From: Lachnospiraceae bacterium
Lineage (GTDB): Bacteria; Bacillota; Clostridia; Lachnospirales; Lachnospiraceae
Length of the DNA stretch: 64,000 nt
Assembly: GCA_011959105.1 (NCBI GenBank)
Contig: BLLU01000104.1
Location: 25,237 to 89,236 of the forward strand
Reading direction: 5' to 3'
In this document: positions 8,080 through 17,829 of the stretch, one piece after another
Layout: every line of letters starts with the position of its first letter
Numbering within the stretch: the stretch's first letter is position 1
Notes under the pieces: generated by a model
Databases searched by the model: none
Told to the model about the DNA's origin: nothing
The model's input: the letters and a program-made list of their open reading frames with translations, nothing else
Made by a program: the position numbers and the translations under genes

Positions 8080-10872
8080 ATGGGGACCGGAATGAAAAAA
8101 GAGAGAGTTTTGGGACGGCTTACACTGCATATTTTGCAGCAGATTGCCGCCATTGGCATGGCGGTGATGGCAGGAATCATAGCCGTCAATTCCAACATTG
8201 TGGTGGACAATATGTACGGCGACCAGATCGGCTACCGGGTGGCGCTCATGGACAATGCGGGAGAGTTTGAAGATTCCAGGATTTTCACGGACATATTCCG
8301 AAATGCCATCAACGATATTACCCGGCTGGCAGTAATCAAGGGACAGGTGGAGACCAATGGGCATTTTGACGGCACGAAATCCATTGATGTAACCAGATTT
8401 GTAAACCGTGTTACCCAGAAGAGCAAATGCCCGGTGAGCGCCAGCTATCAGTTGGACGAACTGATCCGCTGGGGCAAATATGGCCTGGAAATCCAGACAG
8501 TGACTTTTCAGAGCAAATTTGACTTTATCGCCTATTTTGGCTATGAGAGTATCTTTACCAGCTATGGATACGACAGCGACTTAGAGCAGTTTGGCTTCCC
8601 GGAAGAGGCGCTCTCTGATCTCATTGCCTGGGATATCCAGAACGAACTGGACAGGCCCGCGGTGGGAGAGACATCCGGCATATCCCAGGAGGACAGGCTG
8701 GTAACGGATTTCGATTTTATGGAGCAGGAGGAGGCTTACAGAACCGCCAGGGATTACGTGGAAAGCTGCTGGGGAATTGATTCCCTGTTTAATCGAATCA
8801 CCACAGAGATGGCCATGTTGGGAAAACAGGTGCTGATCCTTGACCGGGGCGGACAGGAGATTATCAGCATGGAAATGCTGGTGCCCAGGTATGCCACCCT
8901 GACAGAGCAATCCATTGCGGCCAGCTGTTCCAACTGGCCGGAGTATTGTATGCTGGAGGCCAACGTGATGGAGACGGTGGAGACTCTGGCCAACAATTAT
9001 TCCCTGTATCAGAGGCAGAATGACCTCTATGCGCAGGGTAAGACCAATCTGCAGTTTTTTATCAGCACCACCACCAGGGACGGTCAGGAGTATTATACAA
9101 ATATGGAAGAGTCTTTTGTGGGTCTCACGGACCTTGAAAAAACAGACTATTTCCGCCGCCTGGGCAAATATGTGGTTTATTTTCCCGATATCATGCGCCT
9201 GGAATCCAATGCTGACATCACCGAGGACGAAATGTTTAACAATGTCAGCGACTATGAATATGCCTTTCCCAAAAATACCAAGCTTTGGATCGGCGTAAAC
9301 ACAGATTTTCCCGTCCGGCAGGATCAGTTTTATCTGGCCCAGGATACTTATAACAAAATTATCCCCCATATTTGGATAATTCTCGTATTTTCCGGCATTT
9401 TCGCATTACTTTGGCTGGGAATCGGAGGCTATGTCAGTTACACCACGGGCAGACAGGAGGAGGGCAAGACGACCCTCACGCCCTATATTTTTGACCGCAT
9501 CCCCACGGAACTGGTAATGGCGCTTTTGCTGTTTACCGTCCTGGGTCTGTGGCAGCTGTTTGAATTAATTTATGGAAATGTATACAACTCTGTCTTTTAC
9601 AGGGGCAACCGGGCTACGGTTCAGCAGCTGGCGGTGGCAAAGCAGTACATGCTGATCATAATCGGCGGATTTGGGCTGCTGTCAAGCCTGGCGGCCTGTT
9701 TGTTCTGGTACAGCCTGGTGAGGCGGCTGCGGTATGGAAATCTGTGGAAAAGCAGCATTTTATACCGGTTGGGAAGGGGAGTGGGCAAAGGTCTGAACCG
9801 AATGCTGGCAAACCCCAATGCCGTAATCCGCACTCTGATGCCTTATAATATTTTTCTGCTGGCCAATCTTCTCTGCGTGCTGGCCATGTATGAATTGCGG
9901 GAGGCCCCCGGCTGGATGATGTTGCTTCCCCTGCTTTGTATCGTATTGCTGGACGGTGGGGTGGGGATCTATATTTTTCGCAGGAGTGCGGAACGCAGCG
10001 AGATTATCAGCGGCATTTCCCGGATTCGGGACGGGGATATCAGCTATGTGCTGGACAGTGAACAACTGCGCGGGGATAACAGAGAGCTGGCAGCGTCCGT
10101 AAATAATATGGGAGACGGGATCCGTAAGGCGGTGGCCACCAGCATGAAAGATGAGAGGATGCAGGCGGATCTGATCACCAATGTATCCCATGATATAAAG
10201 ACCCCTTTGACCTCCATCATTAACTATGTGAACCTGTTAAAGCGGGAGAAGATCACCCAGGAGCCTGCCTGCGGATATATCAAAGTGCTGGACGCCAAAG
10301 CCCAGCGGCTGAAGCAGTTGACCGACGATCTGCTGGAGGCGTCAAAGATTTCTTCCGGCAACATCACACTGGATAACAGCAGATTGGATCTGACGGAACT
10401 GGTGCGCCAGTCCGTGGGAGAGTTCTCGGAAAAACTGGAGGAGAAAAAACTTCAGATCCTGGTTACGGAACCCAGCGGCCCGGCCTATATCTACGCGGAC
10501 AGCCGCCGCATGTGGCGGGTGGTGGAGAATCTGTTCAACAATATCTGTAAGTATGCCATGGAGGGTACCAGAGTCTATGTGGATCTGGAGAAAGCGGAGG
10601 GAATGGTGACGGTGTCCGTAAAAAATATTTCGGAGACATCGCTGAATTTCAGTCCGGATGAACTGACGGAGCGTTTTGTCAGAGGGGATGTGTCCCGCAG
10701 CAGCGAGGGGAGCGGCCTGGGCCTTTCCATTGCAAGGAATCTGACAGAACTGCAGAAGGGAGAATTCCGAATCGTCCTGGACGGGGACCTGTTCAAGGTA
10801 ATCCTGCGCTTCCAGGAGTATCAGGAACAGGCCGGGGAGGACAATAAAACAGAGAATAAGGCAGAGGAATGA
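8080..10872 (+). CDS. Large sensor histidine kinase (TCS 1)
   Basis: A 930-residue membrane kinase. One helix at about 12-35, a large extracytoplasmic region of about 390 residues, then five hydrophobic segments (about 428-456, 477-499, 522-547, 590-605, 612-633), a linker, the phospho-acceptor domain with His704 in NVSHDIKTPLTSI, and an HATPase domain with N-box near 817 (NLFNNICKYA) and G-box GSGLGLS near 877. The extracytoplasmic part matches no sensor domain I recognise. Two starts are possible, 8080 (GAAGG upstream) and in-frame ATG 8092 (GGGG upstream). It forms a pair with the preceding response regulator and is a diverged paralogue of the kinase at 22036-24516, with near-identical C-terminal signatures such as ELTERFVRGD.SR. 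The signal is unknown. Confidence 0.9.
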   Translation: MGTGMKKERVLGRLTLHILQQIAAIGMAVMAGIIAVNSNIVVDNMYGDQIGYRVALMDNAGEFEDSRIFTDIFRNAINDITRLAVIKGQVETNGHFDGTKSIDVTRFVNRVTQKSKCPVSASYQLDELIRWGKYGLEIQTVTFQSKFDFIAYFGYESIFTSYGYDSDLEQFGFPEEALSDLIAWDIQNELDRPAVGETSGISQEDRLVTDFDFMEQEEAYRTARDYVESCWGIDSLFNRITTEMAMLGKQVLILDRGGQEIISMEMLVPRYATLTEQSIAASCSNWPEYCMLEANVMETVETLANNYSLYQRQNDLYAQGKTNLQFFISTTTRDGQEYYTNMEESFVGLTDLEKTDYFRRLGKYVVYFPDIMRLESNADITEDEMFNNVSDYEYAFPKNTKLWIGVNTDFPVRQDQFYLAQDTYNKIIPHIWIILVFSGIFALLWLGIGGYVSYTTGRQEEGKTTLTPYIFDRIPTELVMALLLFTVLGLWQLFELIYGNVYNSVFYRGNRATVQQLAVAKQYMLIIIGGFGLLSSLAACLFWYSLVRRLRYGNLWKSSILYRLGRGVGKGLNRMLANPNAVIRTLMPYNIFLLANLLCVLAMYELREAPGWMMLLPLLCIVLLDGGVGIYIFRRSAERSEIISGISRIRDGDISYVLDSEQLRGDNRELAASVNNMGDGIRKAVATSMKDERMQADLITNVSHDIKTPLTSIINYVNLLKREKITQEPACGYIKVLDAKAQRLKQLTDDLLEASKISSGNITLDNSRLDLTELVRQSVGEFSEKLEEKKLQILVTEPSGPAYIYADSRRMWRVVENLFNNICKYAMEGTRVYVDLEKAEGMVTVSVKNISETSLNFSPDELTERFVRGDVSRSSEGSGLGLSIARNLTELQKGEFRIVLDGDLFKVILRFQEYQEQAGEDNKTENKAEE

Positions 10873-10908
10873 CACAAGACAGGGAAAACGACAGCTAATC
10901 ACCGGTCA

Positions 10909-12105
10909 CTAGTCTCTGGTCACGAATTCCCTGCGGCTGTTGTAGACTTCTACGATATGGCGAATTTTCTCCGTAGTGGCGGTGGCGTTGGTCAGGGACA
11001 CATCGTGGTTCATAAAGTCTATGATGGACGCCAGGAACTTGCTCATATCCGCCTCCACAAAATAGGGTCTGGTGTGGATCTCCGGGGGCAGATAGGTGAG
11101 GTTGGTGGTGATCACCTTATCAAAATAACCCTGTTCGTAGGCATGGTCAAAAGATTTCAAGCCGTCTGTGAACAGTCCGAAGGTGCAGCAGATATAGACT
11201 CTCCGGGCATTCATCCGTTTCAGCTGTCTGGCGGTGTCCAGCATGCTGCCCCCGGAGGAGATCATGTCATCAATGATGATGATGTCTTTGCCGTCAATAT
11301 TGTCTCCCAGGAATTCATGGGCCACAATGGGATTTTTGCCGTTTTCTATGGTGGAGTAATCCCGGCGCTTGTAGAACATGCCGGTGTCTACTCCCAGCAC
11401 CGTGGCGAAATAGATAGCCCGGTCCAGTGCTCCTTCATCGGGACTGATGACCAGCAGGTGTTCCTTGTCCACCACCAGATCTTCTTCCGCGTCCAGCAAG
11501 GCCCTCAGGAACTGGTAAGGGGGCTGGAAGTTGTCAAATCCGCTCAGGGGGGTGGCATTCTGCACCCGGGGATCGTGAGCATCAAAGGTCACAAAATTGG
11601 AAACCCCCATATTCTGCAATTCTTTCAGAGCATAGGCACAGTCCAGGGATTCCCGGCCGTTCCGTTTATGCTGTCTGCCCTCGTACAGAAAGGGCATGAT
11701 TACGTTGATCCGATGGGCTTTGCCCCCCACGGCAGCGATGATCCGCTTCAGGTCCTGGTAATGGTCATCGGGAGACATATGGTTGGTATAACCGTTCATT
11801 TCATATGTAATGCTGTGATTGCACACATCCACCAGCAGGAACAGATCTTTGCCTCTGATGGATTCATGGAATGCACCTTTGGCTTCTCCCGTTCCGAAAC
11901 GGGGACAGTCTGCAAGGGTAAGGTAATTGCTTTCGATATAGCCGTGAAAGGCGGGATCGTTTTTCACTTTTTCATTGTTGATGCTGCGGCGGAATTCCAC
12001 CAGATAATCATTGATCCTGCGGCCCATCCGCTCTGCGGATGGCAGGGCGATCAGCTTCAGAGGCGCCACAGGCATTGCGTTTTCCAACTCTCGTAAATTG
12101 GGCAT
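10909..12105 (-). CDS. prs: Ribose-phosphate pyrophosphokinase (PRPP synthetase), long clostridial form
   Basis: Makes phosphoribosyl pyrophosphate from ribose 5-phosphate and ATP for nucleotide, histidine and tryptophan synthesis. The PRPP-binding signature is DIIIIDDMISSGGSM, and the flanking ATP-binding loop is in NVIMPFLYEGRQHKR. At 398 residues it is longer than the usual 310-320-residue Prs, with an N-terminal extension and insertions typical of a clostridial subgroup. GGAGG precedes the ATG. It stands alone on the minus strand between two plus-strand units and has its own promoter (12148-12177). Its 3' end lies 36 bases from the convergent kinase gene. PRPP would feed hisG at the far end of the window. 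Confidence 0.92.
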   Translation of the reverse strand: MPNLRELENAMPVAPLKLIALPSAERMGRRINDYLVEFRRSINNEKVKNDPAFHGYIESNYLTLADCPRFGTGEAKGAFHESIRGKDLFLLVDVCNHSITYEMNGYTNHMSPDDHYQDLKRIIAAVGGKAHRINVIMPFLYEGRQHKRNGRESLDCAYALKELQNMGVSNFVTFDAHDPRVQNATPLSGFDNFQPPYQFLRALLDAEEDLVVDKEHLLVISPDEGALDRAIYFATVLGVDTGMFYKRRDYSTIENGKNPIVAHEFLGDNIDGKDIIIIDDMISSGGSMLDTARQLKRMNARRVYICCTFGLFTDGLKSFDHAYEQGYFDKVITTNLTYLPPEIHTRPYFVEADMSKFLASIIDFMNHDVSLTNATATTEKIRHIVEVYNSRREFVTRD

Positions 12106-12147
12106 GAAATTTCCTCCAAAAGTGTAGAAACAACTTTATATATTTAA

Positions 12148-12177
12148 TTTATATCATTAAGGGAGTGGACACGTCAA
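12148..12177 (-). promoter_or_regulatory. Promoter of prs
   Basis: On the minus strand TTGACG (12172-12177), 18-base spacer, TATAAA (12148-12153), about 45 bases upstream of the prs start codon. Confidence 0.65.
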
Positions 12178-12248
12178 GAATTTTCTAGTAAACTGAAGAT
12201 AAAGTTGCGGGACAACTCACATTTATGCAGGCAGGAGTAAACGGATAT

Positions 12249-13622
12249 ATGAATCAGAAAAAAGGGCATGTGATCAGCAGCGTACTGCCGGGCAGTATTG
12301 CGGAGGAACTGGAGATTGCGCCAGGGGACAGGCTGCTGGCCATAGACAATACGGAGATCGAGGATATCTTTGACTACCAGTTCCTGATACAGGACAATTA
12401 TATCGAGGTGTTGGTGGAGAAACCGGACGGGGAGCAGTGGCTGCTGGAGGTGGATAAGGAGTACGACGAGGATCTGGGAATTGCGTTTGAGAACGGGCTG
12501 ATGGACGAATATCGGAGCTGCCATAACAAATGCATCTTCTGTTTTATTGACCAGATGCCCAAAGGGATGCGGGAGACCCTGTATTTCAAGGATGATGACT
12601 CCAGGCTTTCCTTTCTGCAGGGCAACTATGTGACTCTTACCAATATGTCGGATCATGATATCGACCGGATTATCCGATACCATTTGTCTCCCATCAATAT
12701 ATCTTTCCACACCATGAACCCCCAACTCCGATGCAGGATGCTGAACAATCGGTTCGCAGGGGAAGCCCTGGGGAAGGTGGATCGGCTTTATGAAGCCGGG
12801 ATCACCATGAACGGGCAGATTGTGCTGTGCAAGGGAGTCAATGACGGCGCGGAACTGGAGTACAGCATATCCGAACTGACAAGGTACCTGCCTTGTCTGG
12901 AGAGCGTTTCCGTGGTGCCGGTGGGCCTGTCCAGATACCGGGAAGGGCTGTATCCCCTGGAACCCTTTGAACGGGAGGATGCCAGGGAGGTACTGCGGAT
13001 CATCCATGGCTGGCAGGAAAAGCTGTATAAAGAGCGGGGCACTCATTTTGTTCATGCCAGCGACGAGTGGTATATCCTGGCCGGGGAGGAACTTCCCGGG
13101 GAAGAGCGGTATGACGGATATTTACAGCTGGAAAACGGCGTGGGCATGACCCGGCTGCTTCTGGATGAGTTTGCCCGGGGACGGGAGGAATTACGTCTGA
13201 AAAGGCAGGTTCCGGATCTGACGGTACAGGAAGAACTTTCCATGGTCACGGGCAGACTTGCCTATCCCTATATACAGCAGATGGCCCGGGAGATGATGGA
13301 GGATTTTCCGGGGCTGGAGATCCATGTATATGCCATCCGCAATGACTTTTTCGGAGAGAGGATCACGGTGTCCGGGCTGCTGACGGGACAGGATATCCTG
13401 GCCCAGCTTAAGGGAAAGCCTCTGGGGGAGCGGCTCCTTCTGCCTCAGAATGTGCTGCGCAGCGGTGAATCCGTGTTTTTGGACGATTTGACGGTGGAGG
13501 AGATGAAAAACACTTTACAAGTGGAGATTAATATTGTAAAATCAAGCGGATGTGACTTTATTAATGCGGTGCTGGGCAGGCATTGGAACGATTTGGAGAC
13601 AAAGGAAAGAGGTACATTTTAG
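12249..13622 (+). CDS. DUF512 radical SAM protein with N-terminal PDZ domain
   Basis: About 457 residues. The first 70 residues form a PDZ-like domain ([26 protein letters not shown]); then a radical SAM-type iron-sulfur cluster motif CHNKCIFC (Cys91, Cys95, Cys98); the rest is the DUF512 region. This corresponds to the TIGR03279 family of putative Fe-S oxidoreductases, whose reaction is not known. In clostridia the gene is regularly placed directly before der, as here, suggesting a link to ribosome assembly, but this is only contextual. ATG 12249 matches the family N-terminus and has AGGAG 11 bases upstream; ATG 12225 would add 8 residues and has no site. Its stop codon overlaps the der start by one base (TAGTG). 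Confidence 0.85.
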   Translation: MNQKKGHVISSVLPGSIAEELEIAPGDRLLAIDNTEIEDIFDYQFLIQDNYIEVLVEKPDGEQWLLEVDKEYDEDLGIAFENGLMDEYRSCHNKCIFCFIDQMPKGMRETLYFKDDDSRLSFLQGNYVTLTNMSDHDIDRIIRYHLSPINISFHTMNPQLRCRMLNNRFAGEALGKVDRLYEAGITMNGQIVLCKGVNDGAELEYSISELTRYLPCLESVSVVPVGLSRYREGLYPLEPFEREDAREVLRIIHGWQEKLYKERGTHFVHASDEWYILAGEELPGEERYDGYLQLENGVGMTRLLLDEFARGREELRLKRQVPDLTVQEELSMVTGRLAYPYIQQMAREMMEDFPGLEIHVYAIRNDFFGERITVSGLLTGQDILAQLKGKPLGERLLLPQNVLRSGESVFLDDLTVEEMKNTLQVEINIVKSSGCDFINAVLGRHWNDLETKERGTF

Positions 13623-14962
13623 TGGAAAATAGAAGAGGAAAGCCCATTGTAGCGGTGGTGGGGAGGCCCAATGTGGGCAAATCCACCCTGTTTAACGCCC
13701 TGGCCGGTGAAAAGATTTCCATTGTAAAGGATACGCCGGGTATTACCCGGGATCGGATCTATGCGGACGCCAGTTGGCTGGATTACAATTTTACCCTGAT
13801 CGACACCGGCGGTATTGAGCCGGAGAGCAAAGACATTATTCTGTCTCAGATGCGGGAGCAGGCACAGATCGCCATGGATACGGCGGACGTAATTCTCTTT
13901 CTGGTGGATGTGCGCCAGGGGCTGCAGGACGCGGACTCCAAGGTGGCGGACATGCTGCGCCGCTGCCATAAGCCTGTAGTGCTGGTGGTGAACAAGGTGG
14001 ACAGCTTCGAGAAATACATGGCGGATGTGTATGAGTTTTACAATCTGGGGATCGGAGAGCCCCACCCGGTCTCCGCAGCCAATAAGCTGGGACTGGGCGA
14101 CATGCTGGAGGAAGTTGCCTCCCATTTCCCCAAACAGGACGGGGATGAAGAGGAGGACGACCGCACCCGGGTGGCCATCGTGGGCAAGCCCAATGTGGGC
14201 AAATCCTCCATCATCAACAAGCTGCTGGGGGAGAACCGGCTGATTGTGTCGGATATCGCAGGTACCACCCGGGACGCGGTGGACACAGAGATCACCTACG
14301 GGGATCGGGAATATGTGTTTATTGACACGGCGGGGCTTCGCCGCAAAAACAAGATTAAAGAGGAACTGGAGCGATACATGATCATCCGTACCGTGGGCGC
14401 GGTGGAGCGGGCCGATGTGGTGGTGCTGGTGATCGACGCAGTGGAGGGCGTGACGGAACAGGACGCCAAGATCGCCGGGATTGCCCATGACAGGGGCAAG
14501 GCGGTAATCATCGCGGTCAATAAATGGGATGCGCTGGAGAAGGATGACAAGACTATCTACCGTTTTACCGAAAAGGTACGGAACACCCTGGCTTTCATGC
14601 AGTATGCGGAGTTGGTATTCATCTCGGCCAAGACAGGGCAGCGGCTGCCCAAACTCTTTGAGACCATTGACATGGTCAGCGAGAACCATGCCATGCGGGT
14701 AGCTACCGGCGTGCTCAATGAAATCATGGCGGAGGCGGTGGCCTTGCAGCAGCCTCCCACGGACAAGGGCAGACGTCTGCGGCTGTATTATATCACCCAG
14801 GTGGCGGTTAAGCCTCCCACTTTCGTGATATTTGTGAATGACAAGGAGTTGATGCATTTCTCCTATACCAGATATATCGAGAACCAGATCAGGGAGACTT
14901 TTGGCTTCCGGGGTACGCCTCTGCGGTTCATCATCAGGGAACGAAAGGAAAAAGAATCATGA
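13622..14962 (+). CDS. der: Ribosome-associated GTPase Der (EngA)
   Basis: Essential GTPase with two tandem G domains, required for 50S assembly. Domain 1 carries [13 protein letters not shown] and NKVD; domain 2 carries [13 protein letters not shown] and NKWD; the C-terminal KH-like domain ([28 protein letters not shown]) is intact. Start: the GTG at 13622 gives [20 protein letters not shown], with GAGG 9 bases upstream; the in-frame ATG at 13583 would overlap the DUF512 gene by 40 bases. The stop overlaps plsY by 4 bases (ATGA), so DUF512-der-plsY are translationally coupled. Confidence 0.97.
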   Translation: MENRRGKPIVAVVGRPNVGKSTLFNALAGEKISIVKDTPGITRDRIYADASWLDYNFTLIDTGGIEPESKDIILSQMREQAQIAMDTADVILFLVDVRQGLQDADSKVADMLRRCHKPVVLVVNKVDSFEKYMADVYEFYNLGIGEPHPVSAANKLGLGDMLEEVASHFPKQDGDEEEDDRTRVAIVGKPNVGKSSIINKLLGENRLIVSDIAGTTRDAVDTEITYGDREYVFIDTAGLRRKNKIKEELERYMIIRTVGAVERADVVVLVIDAVEGVTEQDAKIAGIAHDRGKAVIIAVNKWDALEKDDKTIYRFTEKVRNTLAFMQYAELVFISAKTGQRLPKLFETIDMVSENHAMRVATGVLNEIMAEAVALQQPPTDKGRRLRLYYITQVAVKPPTFVIFVNDKELMHFSYTRYIENQIRETFGFRGTPLRFIIRERKEKES

Positions 14963-15654
14963 TTAGGATAGTATGTTTGCTGATCGGATATGTTTTCGGC
15001 CTGTTTCAGACCGGCTATTTCTATGGAAAGGCCCATGGAATAGACATCCGCCAGCACGGCAGCGGCAATTCCGGCACCACCAACGCACTGCGGGTGCTGG
15101 GCACTAAGGCGGGACTCATAGTCTTTGCCGGGGACTGCCTGAAATGTATGGCGGCGGTATGGCTGGTGCGGCTGCTCTTTGGCGGCAGCTATCATTCCAT
15201 TATTTATCTGCTGTGTCTCTACACCGGGGCGGGGGCGATTCTGGGCCACAATTATCCTTTTTATATGCATTTTAAGGGAGGAAAAGGGATCGCAGCCACT
15301 GCAGGCATGGTGCTGTCTTTCCATCCCTGGTTCGTGGTGACAGGCGTAGTGGTTTTCTTCACTGCTTTTTTCACCACCCACTATGTATCTTTGGGTTCTC
15401 TGCTGGTATATACGCTGCTGATAATCCAGCTGGTAATCAGCGGACAGATGGGGCTGTTTGCGGAGATGACCCAGGGGCAGCTTGTGGAAATGTATATCCT
15501 CTTTGGCTGTATGACGGCGCTGGCTTTCTGGAAGCACCGGGAAAATATCGGACGGCTCCTTCATGGCACGGAGCGCAAGACCTATCTGACCAAAAAGAAC
15601 AAGGTGGAGGACGGCAGCGGTCATCAGGCCGGCCAGGAGAGTGAAGGACACTGA
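14959..15654 (+). CDS. plsY: Acyl-phosphate:glycerol-3-phosphate acyltransferase
   Basis: Integral membrane enzyme that makes lysophosphatidic acid from acyl-phosphate and glycerol 3-phosphate, the first membrane step of phospholipid synthesis. Conserved motifs: [13 protein letters not shown] (motif 1), [15 protein letters not shown] (motif 2) and a later [13 protein letters not shown]. Five to six hydrophobic segments are visible. A hydrophilic tail of about 20 residues after the last motif is longer than in many PlsY proteins. Overlaps der by 4 bases and is followed 41 bases later by gpsA, which supplies its substrate. Confidence 0.96.
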   Translation: MIRIVCLLIGYVFGLFQTGYFYGKAHGIDIRQHGSGNSGTTNALRVLGTKAGLIVFAGDCLKCMAAVWLVRLLFGGSYHSIIYLLCLYTGAGAILGHNYPFYMHFKGGKGIAATAGMVLSFHPWFVVTGVVVFFTAFFTTHYVSLGSLLVYTLLIIQLVISGQMGLFAEMTQGQLVEMYILFGCMTALAFWKHRENIGRLLHGTERKTYLTKKNKVEDGSGHQAGQESEGH

Positions 15655-15695
15655 GGCATTTAAATTCTGTGAAGGAAAGGGCAGGGGCGTTGGTT

Positions 15696-16709
15696 ATGGC
15701 AAGGGTTGCAGTGATTGGCGGAGGCAGCTGGGGAATTGCCCTGGCGGTATTGTTACACAAGAACGGACATGAGATCACGGTTTGGTCCGCCCTGGAGAAG
15801 GAAATCGAGATGCTGCAGACGCAGCATGAGCACAAGATGCTTCCGGGTGTGAAACTGGCAGAGGACATTCGCTTTACTCTGGAGGACAGAGAAGCTGTGG
15901 AGGGAGCCGATCTGCTGGTAATGGCGGTGGCCAGCAGCTTTACCCGCAGGACTGCGGCCAGACTCTGCCCCTATGTGGCCCCGGGCCAGCGTATCGTCAA
16001 TGTGGCCAAGGGCATTGAGGAACATACGCTGATGACGCAGGCCCAGATCACGGAGCAGGAAATTCCCCAGGCCCGGGTGGCGGTGCTGTCGGGTCCCTCC
16101 CATGCGGAGGAGGTTGGCAGGGGAATTCCCACCACCATTGTGGTGGGGGCCGCAAGACGCTCCGACGCGGAATATATTCAGAATCTGTTTATGAACGAAG
16201 TGTTCCGGGTTTACACCAGTCCGGATGTATTGGGCATTGAACTGGGAGGCTCTTTAAAGAACGTGGTGGCACTGGCGGCGGGGATCGCGGACGGCCTGGG
16301 CTATGGAGACAATACCAAGGCGGCCCTGATTACCCGGGGCATTACCGAAATCGCCAGGCTGGGTACGGCCATGGGAGGGCGTTTTGAGACCTTCTGCGGC
16401 CTCACGGGGATCGGGGATCTGATCGTGACCTGTGCCAGTATGCATTCCCGCAACCGTCGGGCCGGCATCCTCATCGGCCAGGGGAAGTCCATGGAGCAGG
16501 CTATGGAAGAGGTACAGATGGTGGTGGAAGGGGTATACAGTACCAAGGCCGCCATGGAACTGGCCAGAAAGTATAATGTGCAGCTTCCCATTATCGAACA
16601 GGTCAACGCCATTCTCTTTGAGGGAAAACCTGCGGATGTGGCGGTGAGAGAACTGATGCTCCGGGATCGGAAGATTGAAGTGTCGGACGCTCTTTGGGAA
16701 GAGGAGTAA
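15696..16709 (+). CDS. gpsA: Glycerol-3-phosphate dehydrogenase [NAD(P)+]
   Basis: Reduces dihydroxyacetone phosphate to sn-glycerol 3-phosphate for lipid synthesis. The N-terminal Rossmann fold shows AVIGGGSWGIALA; further family blocks are NVAKGIE, LSGPSHAEEVGRG and the catalytic-lysine block ELGGSLKNVVALAAGI; the C-terminal domain contains CGLTGIGDLIVTC. ATG 15696 is preferred (AGGGG upstream, matches the family N-terminus); a GTG at 15669 would add 9 residues. Last gene of the DUF512-der-plsY-gpsA unit, followed by a strong terminator. Confidence 0.97.
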   Translation: MARVAVIGGGSWGIALAVLLHKNGHEITVWSALEKEIEMLQTQHEHKMLPGVKLAEDIRFTLEDREAVEGADLLVMAVASSFTRRTAARLCPYVAPGQRIVNVAKGIEEHTLMTQAQITEQEIPQARVAVLSGPSHAEEVGRGIPTTIVVGAARRSDAEYIQNLFMNEVFRVYTSPDVLGIELGGSLKNVVALAAGIADGLGYGDNTKAALITRGITEIARLGTAMGGRFETFCGLTGIGDLIVTCASMHSRNRRAGILIGQGKSMEQAMEEVQMVVEGVYSTKAAMELARKYNVQLPIIEQVNAILFEGKPADVAVRELMLRDRKIEVSDALWEEE

Positions 16710-16740
16710 GGCCGGAATGTTTTGAGAAATACAGGCAAAA

Positions 16741-16777
16741 AAGGCTGTTGCGGGACGATCCTGCGACAGCCTTTTTT
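16741..16777. terminator. Bidirectional terminator between gpsA and metF
   Basis: A 15-bp stem, AAGGCTGTTGCGGGA (16741-16755) with TCCTGCGACAGCCTT (16759-16773), two G-U pairs, 3-base loop, T-run to 16777 on the plus strand and a run of A before the stem that serves as T-run on the minus strand. It lies between convergent gpsA and metF. Confidence 0.88.
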
Positions 16778-16794
16778 GCGGGCAATTCTGCCGA

Positions 16795-17652
16795 TTACAG
16801 GGGGCGTATGGCTTCCATAATCTCCGCCGCCATCTTGGGTTTATTCATGGTATAGATGTGAATACCGTCCACGCCGTTCTGCTTCAGGTCGATGATCTGG
16901 CGAATGGCGTAGTCGATCCCCGCTTTGCGCATATCCTCCGGAGAATCCCCATACCGGGCGATCATGTCAGCGAAAGCCTTGGGAATGGTGGCTCCGGAGA
17001 GAGAGATGCTGGTGCCTAACTGGCTGGCGCTGGTCACGGGCATAATTCCTGCGTGTATGGGCAGGGTAACTCCCTTGCGCCGGGCTTTTTCCAGGAATTC
17101 ATAAAAATAGTCATTGTCAAAAAACATCTGGCTGATCAAATCCCCTGCTCCCGCATCCTGTTTTAGTTTCAGGTAGCCCAAGTCAGACTGCATGCTGAAA
17201 CATTCGTAATGTTTTTCCGGATAGCAGGCGGCGGAGATATGCAATTCCGGATCCAGTTCTTTCAGATAAGCGATCATATCGCTGGCATGTTCAAAATCTC
17301 TGGCGGCAAACTGCTCGTCCGTCATATCCCGGGGACGGTCTCCCCGCAGGGCCAGCACATGGGTTACACCGGCCTCTTTTAACGCAGCCAGCACCTCCCG
17401 CAGGGCTTCCCGCTTGCTGCCCACGCAGGTGATGTGAGCCAGGGCGGGGAGATGCAGCCGGTTCTGTATGTAAGAGGCGATCTCCACGGTTTTACCCGAG
17501 TTGCTGCCTCCTGCGCCGTAGGTTACGCTGATAAAGGCGGGAGCCAGCGCTCCCAGTTTGTCCAGGGTGGCGAAAGCCGTCTGAAATTCTCCGTCCTTTT
17601 TGGGCGGGAATACTTCAAAAGAGATGGGGATGGATTTTCTGCTTGTGGTCAT
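16795..17652 (-). CDS. metF: 5,10-methylenetetrahydrofolate reductase
   Basis: Flavoenzyme (TIM barrel) that makes 5-methyltetrahydrofolate for methionine synthesis, or works in the methyl branch of the Wood-Ljungdahl pathway. Family blocks: ISFEVFPPKK with the catalytic Glu near the N-terminus, SVTYGAGGS, HITCVG, LALRGDRP, ISAACYPEKH, KQDAGAGDLISQMFFD and LPIHAGIMP. The 285-residue single-domain length matches the bacterial MetF. AAAGG lies before the ATG. It is a single gene with its own promoter on the minus strand; I see no S-box (SAM riboswitch) in the short leader. Confidence 0.95.
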   Translation of the reverse strand: MTTSRKSIPISFEVFPPKKDGEFQTAFATLDKLGALAPAFISVTYGAGGSNSGKTVEIASYIQNRLHLPALAHITCVGSKREALREVLAALKEAGVTHVLALRGDRPRDMTDEQFAARDFEHASDMIAYLKELDPELHISAACYPEKHYECFSMQSDLGYLKLKQDAGAGDLISQMFFDNDYFYEFLEKARRKGVTLPIHAGIMPVTSASQLGTSISLSGATIPKAFADMIARYGDSPEDMRKAGIDYAIRQIIDLKQNGVDGIHIYTMNKPKMAAEIMEAIRPL

Positions 17653-17741
17653 ATGTTTTTAAACCTTTCTTATTTAGAGTTCCGCATGTTCCGCATGTTT
17701 CCGAAATTTTATGGTAATGTACTTGCTTTTCCATGGAGAAT

Positions 17742-17770
17742 ATCGTAACATGTTAGTAGACATTTTTCAA
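17742..17770 (-). promoter_or_regulatory. Promoter of metF
   Basis: On the minus strand TTGAAA (17765-17770), 17-base spacer, TACGAT (17742-17747), placing the transcript start about 85 bases upstream of the metF ATG. Confidence 0.65.
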
Positions 17771-17829
17771 GTTATATAGTATTGATTTAGCCAATTTGGC
17801 GGGAAATAAAAAACAGGAGAACAAGTTTG

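Noticed and set aside
8070..8270. Short plus-strand frame starting just ahead of histidine kinase 1
   Set aside because: Overlaps the kinase N-terminus in another frame; the kinase frame has the expected membrane helix and continues for 930 codons.
10957..12096. 379-codon open frame on the plus strand opposite prs
   Set aside because: It is fully antisense to a well-supported PRPP synthetase gene, lacks a ribosome site and has composition typical of a mirror frame in GC-rich codons.
13619..14857. 412-codon minus-strand frame opposite der
   Set aside because: Complete mirror of the der coding sequence; HH/QH-rich composition shows it is a shadow.
17790..17800. Small palindrome GCCAA-T-TTGGC between metF and the MoxR gene
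   Set aside because: Only 5-bp arms, no second copy and no clear promoter to act on; too short to call an operator.
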